22,460 nt of DNA. It comes from a virus. The notes beneath the pieces were generated by a model. The model did no database searches. It saw only the letters and a list, made by a program, of their open reading frames with translations, and was not told the DNA's origin. Shown one piece after another: positions 1 through 7,529 of the stretch. The stretch's first letter is position 1, and each line of letters opens with the position of its first letter. Both the position numbers and the translations under genes were made by a program. Where the stretch lies: IMG/VR virus record IMGVR_UViG_3300027754_000473, positions 1 through 22,460 of that record; one strand, 5' to 3'.

Positions 1-120
1 GACATTAGAAAAGTAATTAAGCATCCTGTAGTAAAAGCAGAAATGACTAAAGTTCAGGAAGGTGCAAAAAATCTTCGTCAAACATTAACTGATGAAATTA
101 CTACAAAAGTAACAGCATAA
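1..120 (+). CDS. Unidentified protein, C-terminal end only
   Basis: The first frame is open from base 1 to a TAA at 118-120 and gives the last 39 residues of a protein whose start lies outside the window. The fragment is hydrophilic and lysine-rich, with a likely helical stretch containing KVQEGAKNLRQTLTDEI, and has no cysteine and no recognisable motif. A strong hairpin terminator follows 20 bases after the stop, so it is probably the last gene of its transcript. I do not recognise the family, and the fragment is too short to assign one. Confidence 0.7.
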   Translation, partial: DIRKVIKHPVVKAEMTKVQEGAKNLRQTLTDEITTKVTA

Positions 121-140
121 TTATATAACTACTACTTTTT

Positions 141-167
141 AAAATGCCTCTTTTAGAGGCATTTTTT
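141..167 (+). terminator. Rho-independent terminator
   Basis: The arms AAAATGCCTC and GAGGCATTTT (stem ATGCCTC/GAGGCAT extended by A/T pairs) flank a TTTTA loop, and a T-run follows. It ends the transcript of the gene whose tail is at 1-120 and separates it from the SSB operon that begins at 227. Confidence 0.9.
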
Positions 168-194
168 GTGTTTTATGAAACTTGTCAACTAAGA

Positions 195-213
195 TGTGTA
201 TAATATATTAAAA
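195..213 (+). promoter_or_regulatory. Putative phage promoter motif upstream of gp32-like gene
   Basis: The 19-mer TGTGTATAATATATTAAAA contains TATAATATA and ends 13 bases before the ATG at 227. It matches 15 of 19 bases of the motif at 6789-6807 (ahead of dUTPase) and resembles the one at 10505-10523 (ahead of uvsX). All three end 10-13 bases before a start codon. No -35 hexamer lies at sigma-70 spacing. The promoter role and the implied very short leader are inferences from this recurrence and position. Confidence 0.5.
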
Positions 214-226
214 TAAAATATTTATT

Positions 227-1264
227 ATGACAGATTTTTTTGATTTACCAGAAGAAACTTTTTCTAAACAGAAACAAGTAAGTACTAGAAGAACTGATCC
301 GAACATTTATGATCCGGATCCAAATGCACACAATGGGTCGTACAAATCAGTATTTAGATTCGTACCTTACATTTTTGACAAAACAAAAAGTAAGTATACT
401 AAATATACTGCTAAGTTTTGGAATCCATTAACTAAAGAATCATTAGTTATTGATTGCCCTTCAAATGTAGAAAAGCCTTCTATTTTATGGACAATGGAAT
501 CAGTATTACGTTCTCTTAAAAAAGAAGAACCTGAATTAGTTGAAGAGATTGGTAAAAATTTCTCTAGATGGAGCACTCACCATTCAGCAGTATACATTAA
601 GAAAGATCCACAGAGACCTGATCTTGAAGGATTCGTTAAAATCTTTAAATTCAGAAATCAAATTGATATGTTAATCGATCAACTTGTAAATCCTGAAGAA
701 ATGGATGGACTTACTACCTCTAGAAAAATAAATCCATTTCACCTATTAGAAGGTAAAGATTTACTTTGTATTGTTGGCAAGAAAACTAAAGACTTTAGAG
801 ACTGGTCAAAATGTAAATTTATGGATGAAGTTACTCCATTAGTTTTTAAAGTTGGTGATACTCAAGTACAAGTTAAGAATGAAGAGAAGTCAGTTAAATT
901 AGTTAACGAGTTCTTAACTAAAAATACTCCAAAAATGGATGAGTACTATCACCAGGAATGGACAGAAGAAACATTTGAAAAAGTTGCACAAGCAATTATA
1001 TCAGCGATTCCTCATAATGAGATTTTAGAAATGATTCTTGGAAGAAGTAAAGATACTAAGATGAATGACTTAATTCGTTCTAAAATGAAAGGCGGTAAAA
1101 CAGTTAAGCATACCTCTTCAGTAAACGATGATCTTGAATTTACTAGTGCACCTGCAACTCCAGCAACTCCAATTATTGCATATACTCAAGAACCTGCTAC
1201 AGCAACCGTAAACTCTACTGATTCTAACGATGATGAATATGATTCATTATTTAAAGACCTATAA
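227..1264 (+). CDS. 32: Single-stranded DNA-binding protein, T4 gp32-like
   Basis: This protein coats single-stranded DNA at the fork and during recombination and organises the other replisome proteins. The 345 residues (T4 gp32 has 301) show a basic N-terminal part (about 14-22), an OB-fold core with RFVPYIFD (44-51), the gp32-like stretch VYIKKDPQRPDLEGFVKIFKF (122-142) and INPFHLLEGKD (168-178). A low-complexity Pro/Ala/Thr linker (about 308-328) leads to an acidic C-terminal tip, DDEYDSLFKDL. The T4 zinc-binding Cys/His set is not present: the core has isolated cysteines (77, 181, 196) and no CxxC. It heads an operon with a small gene, the RNase H-like nuclease and GroES; T4 likewise keeps rnh near gene 32. 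The start follows an A/T-only leader without a Shine-Dalgarno. Confidence 0.88.
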   Translation: MTDFFDLPEETFSKQKQVSTRRTDPNIYDPDPNAHNGSYKSVFRFVPYIFDKTKSKYTKYTAKFWNPLTKESLVIDCPSNVEKPSILWTMESVLRSLKKEEPELVEEIGKNFSRWSTHHSAVYIKKDPQRPDLEGFVKIFKFRNQIDMLIDQLVNPEEMDGLTTSRKINPFHLLEGKDLLCIVGKKTKDFRDWSKCKFMDEVTPLVFKVGDTQVQVKNEEKSVKLVNEFLTKNTPKMDEYYHQEWTEETFEKVAQAIISAIPHNEILEMILGRSKDTKMNDLIRSKMKGGKTVKHTSSVNDDLEFTSAPATPATPIIAYTQEPATATVNSTDSNDDEYDSLFKDL

Positions 1265-1278
1265 AAAAATAAAATAAT

Positions 1279-1545
1279 ATGGAAGAAAATACAGCGACTA
1301 CCGCTCAACAAAATGTTCTTTTTGGAACTATCTCCTATGCTGATGATTCTGCATATGAAGAATTTATATCAACGATGAATATTAATCAAGCATTATTTGT
1401 ATTAATTGCATCAGCTAATTCTTCTCAAGCAAAAGGAGCATTTAACTTGCTAGAATCTGAGACTATTTCTACTGCAATACGTACAATACGTAAAAATGGA
1501 GAGAAAAGCGAAGCTCAGCAAGTAGTTCAACATGCAAATCAATAA
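1279..1545 (+). CDS. Unknown small protein between SSB and 5' nuclease
   Basis: This 88-residue protein has no cysteine and no recognised domain. It looks helical, with a conserved-looking core FGTISYADDSAYEEFISTMNINQALFVLI (split here only by position, about 15-43) and a polar Gln/Ala-rich tail. It lies 14 bases after the SSB gene and 20 before the nuclease gene, so it is co-transcribed with replication genes. T4 has the small genes dsbA, 33 and 59 in the equivalent interval, but I see no sequence reason to equate it with any of them. The ATG follows an AT-only leader (AAAAAAATAAAATAAT). Confidence 0.75.
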   Translation: MEENTATTAQQNVLFGTISYADDSAYEEFISTMNINQALFVLIASANSSQAKGAFNLLESETISTAIRTIRKNGEKSEAQQVVQHANQ

Positions 1546-1565
1546 TAAATACTAAAAAATTAACA

Positions 1566-2705
1566 ATGGACTTAATTATAGACGGTAACGCCTTTATTAA
1601 TGTCGCAATAAGCGTCACTAAATCTCAGTCTACTAGAGATAAGAGAACTGGTGATGCTTATTATGTTAATGATTTATTTAACGATAGTGGATTTATTTTA
1701 AAGGAACACGTACGAATATCATTTAGAAATTTTTGTTTTACGTATCTAAATTCTTTAATCACTCCAATATCATCTCATCCACAACGAGTTCACATTGTAT
1801 TTGATTCAGCAAGTTGGAGAAAAGAGTATACTAATGAATTTTTCAAAAATTCAGATTTTAAAACTACTTCTGCTCCTACTGAATTTAAGTATAAAGGAAA
1901 TCGTAAATACGATGACCATCAATACCTTTTCTTTGAATATTTCCAAAATGTTCTTATGCCAGCAATGGCTGATCGTACTGGAATAAATCAATATAAATTT
2001 AAAGGTACTGAAGGAGATGACATCATTGCATATTTATGTGATATTCTAAAATGTGATATCCTGATCTACACAGTAGATCAAGACATAAAGCAAACAACTG
2101 GAACTCCTGATAAAAACGTATTAGTGATTACTCCTAAGCAGATGGCAAAACATAAGAGATTATTTAGATCTGCTCAATTAATTCCTACTGCAGCGAATGA
2201 AGAAATAGATAACTTCTTTTCTCTAAGTGATGATCACATTACTGGAGCATCAATAGAAAAAACTATTTCTAATTTACTAAATAAAGACTATGTTGAATAT
2301 ACTGTTGATCTAGTCGATGATGTACTAAGTAAAATATTACTTGGTGATAAATCAGATAATATTCCAAAGATCACAAGCGTTTCTCCAGCAAAAGCTAAAA
2401 AAGTAATCTTAGCTGTCCATGAAAAATATGGGGATGGTGTAATATCACGCATTGACGACCTAGATGATGAAGTAATTAATGGAATTGTTTCAGAAATTCA
2501 AATAGTCAATAAAATAAAAGATCAGGATAAAATAGATGAGATCAGAGAACACTTACTATTTAATATTAAGTTAATTCGTCTCTCTATTAAAGTATTCCCA
2601 GATGAAATCAAAGATGCTCTAATTGAATTCTTTGAATCATATCAAATGACCAATTTTAGTACTCGAGAATTTACTAATTTAAAAAATAATTTATCATTAA
2701 TATGA
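1566..2705 (+). CDS. rnh: 5'-3' exonuclease / RNase H, T4 Rnh-like (FEN superfamily)
   Basis: This enzyme probably removes RNA primers and 5' flaps during lagging-strand maturation, working with the SSB encoded two genes upstream. The 379-residue protein (T4 RNase H has 305) carries the metal-binding acidic motifs of the family in order: IIDGNAF with D6, VFD with D80, EGDDIIAYL (E149, D151, D152), TVDQD (D171, D173) and LGDKSDNIP (259-267), followed by a helix-hairpin-helix-like PAKAKKVI segment. Residues about 195-255 look like an extra insertion before the last motif. It shares the ATGA overlap at 2702-2705 with the GroES gene, which suggests translational coupling. Confidence 0.88.
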   Translation: MDLIIDGNAFINVAISVTKSQSTRDKRTGDAYYVNDLFNDSGFILKEHVRISFRNFCFTYLNSLITPISSHPQRVHIVFDSASWRKEYTNEFFKNSDFKTTSAPTEFKYKGNRKYDDHQYLFFEYFQNVLMPAMADRTGINQYKFKGTEGDDIIAYLCDILKCDILIYTVDQDIKQTTGTPDKNVLVITPKQMAKHKRLFRSAQLIPTAANEEIDNFFSLSDDHITGASIEKTISNLLNKDYVEYTVDLVDDVLSKILLGDKSDNIPKITSVSPAKAKKVILAVHEKYGDGVISRIDDLDDEVINGIVSEIQIVNKIKDQDKIDEIREHLLFNIKLIRLSIKVFPDEIKDALIEFFESYQMTNFSTREFTNLKNNLSLI

Positions 2706-3001
2706 AACCTTTATACGAACGAGTATTAGTTAAACCTAGAGATAAGGAAACTACTACAAAACAAGGAATAATGCTTCCTGAAAAAGCAGTTAAAAAACCA
2801 AATATCGGAGTTGTTATAAGTTGCGGTGATGGTACTAAAAATAATGAAATGGTGGTTAAATCGGGAGATTTAATATTATTCAACCGTTATGCTGGTGCTG
2901 AGCTAACATATCGAGGCGAAAAACACTATGTTATTATGGCAAATGAAATTATTGGAATCTTAGATGATATCAATGATATTTCATTAGAAGAATTTGAATA
3001 A
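2702..3001 (+). CDS. groES: GroES-type co-chaperonin
   Basis: This is the cap of the chaperonin folding cage, probably recruiting the host GroEL to fold phage proteins; T4 uses gp31 for the same task on its capsid protein. At 99 residues it has the length of bacterial GroES (about 97), and the sequence is close to bacterial Cpn10: KPLYERVLVKP (2-12), a mobile loop with the hydrophobic tripeptide I23-M24-L25 after G22 that contacts GroEL, the VVISCGDGT turn, GDLILFNRYAGAEL (about 56-69) and YVIMANEIIGIL at the end. It is thus a genuine GroES homologue and not a gp31-like divergent form. It adds an acidic C-terminal extension (DDINDISLEEFE). It is the last gene of the SSB operon, overlapping the nuclease stop by four bases. 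Confidence 0.93.
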   Translation: MKPLYERVLVKPRDKETTTKQGIMLPEKAVKKPNIGVVISCGDGTKNNEMVVKSGDLILFNRYAGAELTYRGEKHYVIMANEIIGILDDINDISLEEFE

Positions 3002-3004
3002 TAC

Positions 3005-3037
3005 AAAAAAGGAGCTTTAAAAGCTCCTTTTTTTATT
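3005..3037. terminator. Bidirectional terminator between convergent genes
   Basis: GGAGCTT and AAGCTCC form a stem around a TAA loop, flanked by an A-run on the left and a T-run on the right, so it can stop transcription from both directions. It serves the GroES operon (+) and the YkuD-like gene (-), whose TAA stop at 3033-3035 lies in the T-run. Confidence 0.92.
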
Positions 3038-3635
3038 TAATATCTTCACTAGTCAATAGTGAATAAGTAAATGAATTTCCATGTAAATCTTTTGCTTTTC
3101 TACAAATTGTCATAAATTCATTAAAGTCCTTTACCCTTTTAAATACCATACAACCTTCACTCCAATTTTCAACATATTCTGATTCAGTTTTAGGATTAGA
3201 TCTATGTCCATTAATTCCAAAAATTCCTTCTTGAATAATAGCTTCATCGAAGGTCAAATCTTTATTTTTATCTCGATAGACTTTAACTGGTTTAACTTGT
3301 CGCATAGCTTCATATTTTCCTTGGTGTAAACCGATAGCCCACATTCCACGATATTGTCCAGGAACAACTCTAGCTACTCCATTTGGATTATGATATTCGT
3401 ATACTGCTTTCTTTCCAGGATCAGTCGTTATTTTCCAAGAATAAAATTTCCATTCTCCTCCTTCTTTAAATGAAATAGTTAAAGTATCATCAAATATATT
3501 TGTAACTTTTCTTCCTTCTACTAGATTTCTAACCCCTACAATATTAACATCATATCCTTTATTTTCAGAATCATCAAACCATATGTATCCTTTTGCTTTA
3601 AGTGCAATTTCTATTTGCTCTCGTGTATAACTCAT
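3033..3635 (-). CDS. Putative YkuD/L,D-transpeptidase-like cell-wall enzyme (possible lysis protein)
   Basis: The 200-residue protein contains GIFGINGHRS with H144 and, 15 residues on, the sequence WSEGCMVFKR (S159, G161, C162). This H...S-x-G-C arrangement is the active-site signature of YkuD-type L,D-transpeptidases, in which the cysteine is the nucleophile. Related folds act on peptidoglycan cross-links. There is no signal peptide and no membrane segment. N-terminal residues 1-20 (REQIEIALKAKGYIWF) look like a small helical substrate- or wall-binding module. It lies directly downstream of the tail sheath on the same strand but behind a terminator. A role in lysis or wall penetration is inferred from this setting; the signature alone would also fit a transpeptidase that modifies host wall. 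Confidence 0.55.
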   Translation of the reverse strand: MSYTREQIEIALKAKGYIWFDDSENKGYDVNIVGVRNLVEGRKVTNIFDDTLTISFKEGGEWKFYSWKITTDPGKKAVYEYHNPNGVARVVPGQYRGMWAIGLHQGKYEAMRQVKPVKVYRDKNKDLTFDEAIIQEGIFGINGHRSNPKTESEYVENWSEGCMVFKRVKDFNEFMTICRKAKDLHGNSFTYSLLTSEDIK

Positions 3636-3651
3636 ACTTTAAAACTTTTTT

Positions 3652-3685
3652 CAAAAAAAAGCAGTAGAATTAATAACTCTACTGC
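3652..3685 (-). terminator. Rho-independent terminator after the tail sheath gene
   Basis: On the minus strand GCAGTAGA and TCTACTGC form an 8-bp stem around a 9-base loop, followed by eight T residues. It lies 20 bases past the sheath stop codon (3706-3708) and just ahead of the YkuD-like gene, so that gene needs read-through or its own promoter. Confidence 0.9.
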
Positions 3686-3705
3686 TTCTTATATTTTTTA
3701 ATTAA

Positions 3706-6702
3706 TTAGAAACTTGGAATAAATCCAGTTGCATCTGAACTTAATGTTCCTCCTACTCTAGTAATAGTAATTCTATTAATGAATTTTTGAATTCCTCTAG
3801 GGAAATCTACTCTAATATCAATTACTGCTGAATTAGCCGAAATAACTTCTGTTGTATTATTTGAAGAATCAAAGATAACTTCGAATGTAGCAAGACCTTT
3901 AGCGTTAACTACTGCATTTAAGTAATTTTCAACAATTGTTCTTACTCTTAATCTTGTGATCTCATCATTAAAATCAAATAAGAAATTAAATAAGATTTTT
4001 TCAATATCTCTTTCAATCGTAGATAAGTTATCTCTAACGTGTGCATTGTTAAGTGCTGAGTTAATTCTCTGGTATGCAGTATTATTAGAAAATAATATAA
4101 TTCCAAATCCTCTACGTTTAACAGTTAAGTTAAATCCAACTGGCTCTAAATAATCTCTATCATCATCAGTAAGATCATATTCTAATCCAACTATTTCTGG
4201 ATCACTAAGAGCTCCACGTTTTCCACCTGCCACAATTAAGAATGGTGTACCATTTTTAAATTTTCTAACATATAAGTTAGAAATATATGCTGCTTGAGGT
4301 ACTGATATATTTTTACTTCCGCTTCTTACAATTAAGTTAGGGAAATGGTAAGAAGAGTATGATGATAATGGAACTCCTTTAACATCTTCTTCTGCAAATT
4401 TATATAAGAAACTTGGATTTAAATCTAAATTACCACCTTGTGAAATTAAATTCATAGAAACTAATTTATTAGTGCTATCGATAAAGCTAGGATCAACTGA
4501 TCTTTCAAATTGTTGAACCGATGGTGCATTTAATAATGCCATAGCTTGACCATTTACTGCAGCTAATTTAGCTAATTGATATTTAGAAGATGAAGAAATT
4601 GTACCAGAATAAGTATCAACTACGTATCTAAAATCAATTAATTCACCGTTTGAAAGAGCTTGTGGGATTAAAGTATCTGTAAAAAGATAATCAAGTATTC
4701 CGCCAGTTCCTTCTAAACGTTCTGCTGTTCCATCAGGTAAAGATTCAACTCTTAATTTAAAAGCTTTTAAATTTTGACCTTTTATATTTGTAACAAAATT
4801 TGATATTCCTTTGTATACCTTTAACTCATTTCCAGCAACATCTAATCCAGTAACTTCCTCAACCGTTGGAGCCATAGTAGTTATAACATACGTATTCAAT
4901 ATAGGTAATTTTGTAACTGGATCAATTGCTGATTTAACAGATACTATTCTTAATAATCTATCTCTAGTTAATTGTTGTCCATAATTAGGTGATAATATAT
5001 CATTATCTAAAGCAATATTTGCTTTAATATAATTATTAACTTTAATATATTCGTCAAGAATAGATTTATTTAAAGGATTATACTCTAATGTTAATACATT
5101 CGGTTGAGCAATAGAATAACTTGTAAAAAAGTTAGTATCAGTTAAGTCAAAAGTATATTTAAACTCATCTCCTGAACCTAATACTATTTTTACGTAATCA
5201 TTACTATCTGCTCCAAGATAATTATTTGCATTTATTGGAGTAGTTAATCCAATATTTGCATAAACATTAATTCTAATATATTTAATACCAGCATTTGTTA
5301 AAGTGTCAACTACTTTAATATAATAAGTATTAGTTGCATTTTTAATTAAATCACCAGTTTTTAAGAATCCATTCATGTATGCATCATACATAGCATTTCC
5401 TTCCATTGCAACTAGATAATTAACTGTTCCTGCAACAATATATAATTCATCCATTGCAATTGCATTTCCTCCAATTGTTCCAGCTAAAAATAAAGCCTCA
5501 GTATCTGCTCCAGCTGCTACGAAAATTAATTCAGAATCTGCAGGTTTACTATAACTTAATGTATCGATTAATGGTGTTGGATCAACAATAGTTACTCCAT
5601 CAACATCATATCCTCCATCATCAGCAGAATTATCAAGATCTTCAAATCCATGTCCTACTGTATCAATTCTATGCGAATGTACATCAGTATCTGTAAAACT
5701 ATTTATTGTAAAATCAATTAAATCTAATTTCTCAGTATCTAATGCACATAATATTCCAGTAGTAGGGAAAGCTTTATTTACTAATCTATCGACTGATACA
5801 GTAACTCCACTTTGATCTCTGAAATCAGGAATTAAGCATCCAATTGTACGATTAATTACTTTAACTTCTCTTAATGCAAAGAAATCTGCTGATTTTGCTG
5901 TTTTTAATCCAGCTTCATCAAAAAATTGTTTGTATATAGGATCCTTAGATAATTTTAAATAATTTGTCCATTCTCCACTAATTGCAATAACTTCTACAAA
6001 ATAATCTGAAATAAAATCATCTTGGTGAACATATTCTGGAAATTCAACTGATCCTCCAGCACTTGCGTACCATTCTTTTGCAGTTACATCAAATCCAGAT
6101 ACATTTGCTTTTCTTACCCATATTGTAGTATTAGATTGACCTACATTTACAAATGAAAGAATTTTATTAGACTCAGCATTAGTTATACCGAAACCTCCAG
6201 GAGAAGTAATATAATCATCACCTAATCCTAAATTTTTAGATTTATTTAGTTTATCTGATTCAGCAAACCATAATCTCTGTCTATTGAAGAATTCAGTGAT
6301 TGGCCATTCATGATTAGTTGAACTACCATTATTTTTTGCTGCAGATTCAGTATTAAATGTAGTAAATACTGCTCTGTCTAAATTAGTAGTAGGATCAGTT
6401 ATATCAGTATCCAATGGAATTACATTCATTGCAAATACTGGTCCTTCTCTAAGTGCTACTTCAATTGATCTATGGAAGTAACTTCCTGCTTTTTCAAGTT
6501 TAGTATCAATTTCTCCAAATACTGCTTTTAATGTTCTTAAGTCATTAATTAATACTACTGTATTAAATGGACCTACTCTGCTTGATCCTACGATCAAACG
6601 ACCGGTAGTAAGAGGTAAAACAACATTCTCACTAGCATCAATTTCAACTGTATAAACACCACTAGACTTATAATTATTTAGGTTTATCCTTGGTTCAGCC
6701 AT
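3706..6702 (-). CDS. 18: Contractile tail sheath protein, T4 gp18-like
   Basis: This subunit forms the contractile sheath around the tail tube and drives DNA injection. The N-terminus (residues about 8-97) has the sheath pattern: GVYTVEIDASENVVLPLTTGR, GSSRVGPFNTVVLINDLRTL and AVFGEID, followed by the SYFHRSIEVALREGPVFAMNVIPL segment. The C-terminal domain (about 780-998) has AGGKRGALSDPEI, YLEPVGFNLTVKRRGFGIILFSNNTAYQ, then RDIEKILFNFLFDFND and a final strand FINRITITRVGG, as expected for the conserved gp18 core. At 998 residues it is far longer than T4 gp18 (659); the extra sequence (roughly 110-640) is Thr/Asn/Asp-rich and presumably forms surface-exposed domains. The start codon is ATG at 6702, with only a weak AGAG upstream. 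Confidence 0.88.
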   Translation of the reverse strand: MAEPRINLNNYKSSGVYTVEIDASENVVLPLTTGRLIVGSSRVGPFNTVVLINDLRTLKAVFGEIDTKLEKAGSYFHRSIEVALREGPVFAMNVIPLDTDITDPTTNLDRAVFTTFNTESAAKNNGSSTNHEWPITEFFNRQRLWFAESDKLNKSKNLGLGDDYITSPGGFGITNAESNKILSFVNVGQSNTTIWVRKANVSGFDVTAKEWYASAGGSVEFPEYVHQDDFISDYFVEVIAISGEWTNYLKLSKDPIYKQFFDEAGLKTAKSADFFALREVKVINRTIGCLIPDFRDQSGVTVSVDRLVNKAFPTTGILCALDTEKLDLIDFTINSFTDTDVHSHRIDTVGHGFEDLDNSADDGGYDVDGVTIVDPTPLIDTLSYSKPADSELIFVAAGADTEALFLAGTIGGNAIAMDELYIVAGTVNYLVAMEGNAMYDAYMNGFLKTGDLIKNATNTYYIKVVDTLTNAGIKYIRINVYANIGLTTPINANNYLGADSNDYVKIVLGSGDEFKYTFDLTDTNFFTSYSIAQPNVLTLEYNPLNKSILDEYIKVNNYIKANIALDNDILSPNYGQQLTRDRLLRIVSVKSAIDPVTKLPILNTYVITTMAPTVEEVTGLDVAGNELKVYKGISNFVTNIKGQNLKAFKLRVESLPDGTAERLEGTGGILDYLFTDTLIPQALSNGELIDFRYVVDTYSGTISSSSKYQLAKLAAVNGQAMALLNAPSVQQFERSVDPSFIDSTNKLVSMNLISQGGNLDLNPSFLYKFAEEDVKGVPLSSYSSYHFPNLIVRSGSKNISVPQAAYISNLYVRKFKNGTPFLIVAGGKRGALSDPEIVGLEYDLTDDDRDYLEPVGFNLTVKRRGFGIILFSNNTAYQRINSALNNAHVRDNLSTIERDIEKILFNFLFDFNDEITRLRVRTIVENYLNAVVNAKGLATFEVIFDSSNNTTEVISANSAVIDIRVDFPRGIQKFINRITITRVGGTLSSDATGFIPSF

Positions 6703-6788
6703 CTCTATGTAGATATTTTTAATTATTTATCTAAAATAGTATCAATAAATTTAAAAAAATTGAAAAATTAAGATCCTCGGGTGTATTA

Positions 6789-6807
6789 TTAGTATAATAT
6801 AACAAAA
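6789..6807 (+). promoter_or_regulatory. Putative phage promoter motif upstream of dUTPase
   Basis: The sequence TTAGTATAATATAACAAAA lies 10 bases ahead of the ATG at 6818 and matches 17 of 19 bases of the motif ahead of uvsX (10505-10523). A 6-bp inverted repeat (TAGTAT 6790-6795, ATACTA 6807-6812) overlaps it and could be an operator, though in DNA this AT-rich that may be chance. It sits in the 115-base gap between the divergent sheath and dUTPase genes. Confidence 0.55.
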
Positions 6808-6817
6808 TACTATAAGA

Positions 6818-7285
6818 ATGGCAAACATCGATAATACTTGTGCCGATCTTACGATCGAAGATCTTTATGCAAAAAGCAGTGATACTTTAGGGGACATAAT
6901 GTCAGTCCAAAAAGATACTCAATTAAATGTATATGGGTATGATTTTTCAAAAATGACTCTTAGAGAAGTCATGAATTTTTGGCATATGAATACCCATGCG
7001 TTAATTGATGAGCTACATGAAGCTACTGATGCACTAGGCGGAATCAGTGACGGTAGTGGAAATGCAATATGGAAATACTGGAAAGCAGATTTTAGTAAAT
7101 ATGAGAATTTAAAGTTTTCAGATTTGTCAAATAGCGATCAACTTGAATGTAAATTCGAAATTATCGATATTTTACACTTTTTCATGAATATGGCAATTTC
7201 AATTGGAATGACTCCTCAAGAAATGTACAATATGTATATGAGTAAGAATGAGCATAACCGAGAACGTCAAAGAAATGGATATTAA
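6818..7285 (+). CDS. 56: All-alpha dUTPase/dCTPase (T4 gp56-type NTP pyrophosphatase)
   Basis: This enzyme probably hydrolyses dUTP (and perhaps dCTP) to the monophosphate, keeping uracil out of phage DNA and feeding dTMP synthesis. The 155-residue helical protein has the metal-binding acidic helices of the all-alpha family: DELHEATDALGG (E65, E68) and FEIIDILHFFMNMAI (E114, D117), followed by the substrate-binding end MSKNEHNRERQRNGY (141-155), which is typical of dimeric dUTPases. It starts the long replication operon, directly behind a promoter-like motif. Whether it prefers dUTP or dCTP cannot be told from sequence; MazG-like specificity is less likely given the N-x2-R-x4-GY ending. Confidence 0.82.
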   Translation: MANIDNTCADLTIEDLYAKSSDTLGDIMSVQKDTQLNVYGYDFSKMTLREVMNFWHMNTHALIDELHEATDALGGISDGSGNAIWKYWKADFSKYENLKFSDLSNSDQLECKFEIIDILHFFMNMAISIGMTPQEMYNMYMSKNEHNRERQRNGY

Positions 7286-7298
7286 AAAATAATATATT

Positions 7299-7529
7299 AT
7301 GGATAACATTACCCCAAGTGACAATCAACCTAAATTAAATATTAACTTATCAGATGCTCCTTATCTTGAATGTGAAGCATGCGAAGGAAGAATATTTGAA
7401 GAAAAAATGATGATTAAGAAAGTTTCAAAGTTTATGACTGGGTCAGATCAAGATTCAATAGTTCCTGTTCCAGTAATAGCTTGTTCAGCATGTGGAAATA
7501 TTAACGACTTATTTAAACCGAAAGTATGA
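7299..7529 (+). CDS. Small zinc-ribbon protein of unknown function
   Basis: The 76-residue protein has two CxxC pairs, CEAC (28-31) and CSAC (62-65), about 30 residues apart, which should bind one zinc ion in a ribbon fold. The stretch between them (KKVSKFMTGSDQDSIVPVPV) is well ordered and not low-complexity, and the sequence ends IACSACGNINDLFKPKV. It overlaps the polymerase start in an ATGA arrangement (7526-7529), so the two are probably translated together and may act together. I know no assigned function for this small phage family; a nucleic-acid or protein-docking role for the polymerase is only a guess. Confidence 0.72.
   Translation: MDNITPSDNQPKLNINLSDAPYLECEACEGRIFEEKMMIKKVSKFMTGSDQDSIVPVPVIACSACGNINDLFKPKV

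Noticed and set aside
182-204. TTGTCA ... TATAAT as a sigma-70 promoter
   Set aside because: The spacing is only 11 bases, far from the usual 17, and the other two copies of the motif lack a -35 box.
6724-6731. GATAAATA on the minus strand, close to the T4 late promoter TATAAATA, ahead of the sheath
   Set aside because: One mismatch, AT-rich background, and no equivalent site found ahead of the YkuD-like or glycosyltransferase genes; chance cannot be excluded.
6841-6865. GATCTT / AAGATC inverted repeat and CGATCG palindrome at the start of the dUTPase gene
   Set aside because: Short, inside coding sequence, and no second copy nearby; not distinguishable from chance.
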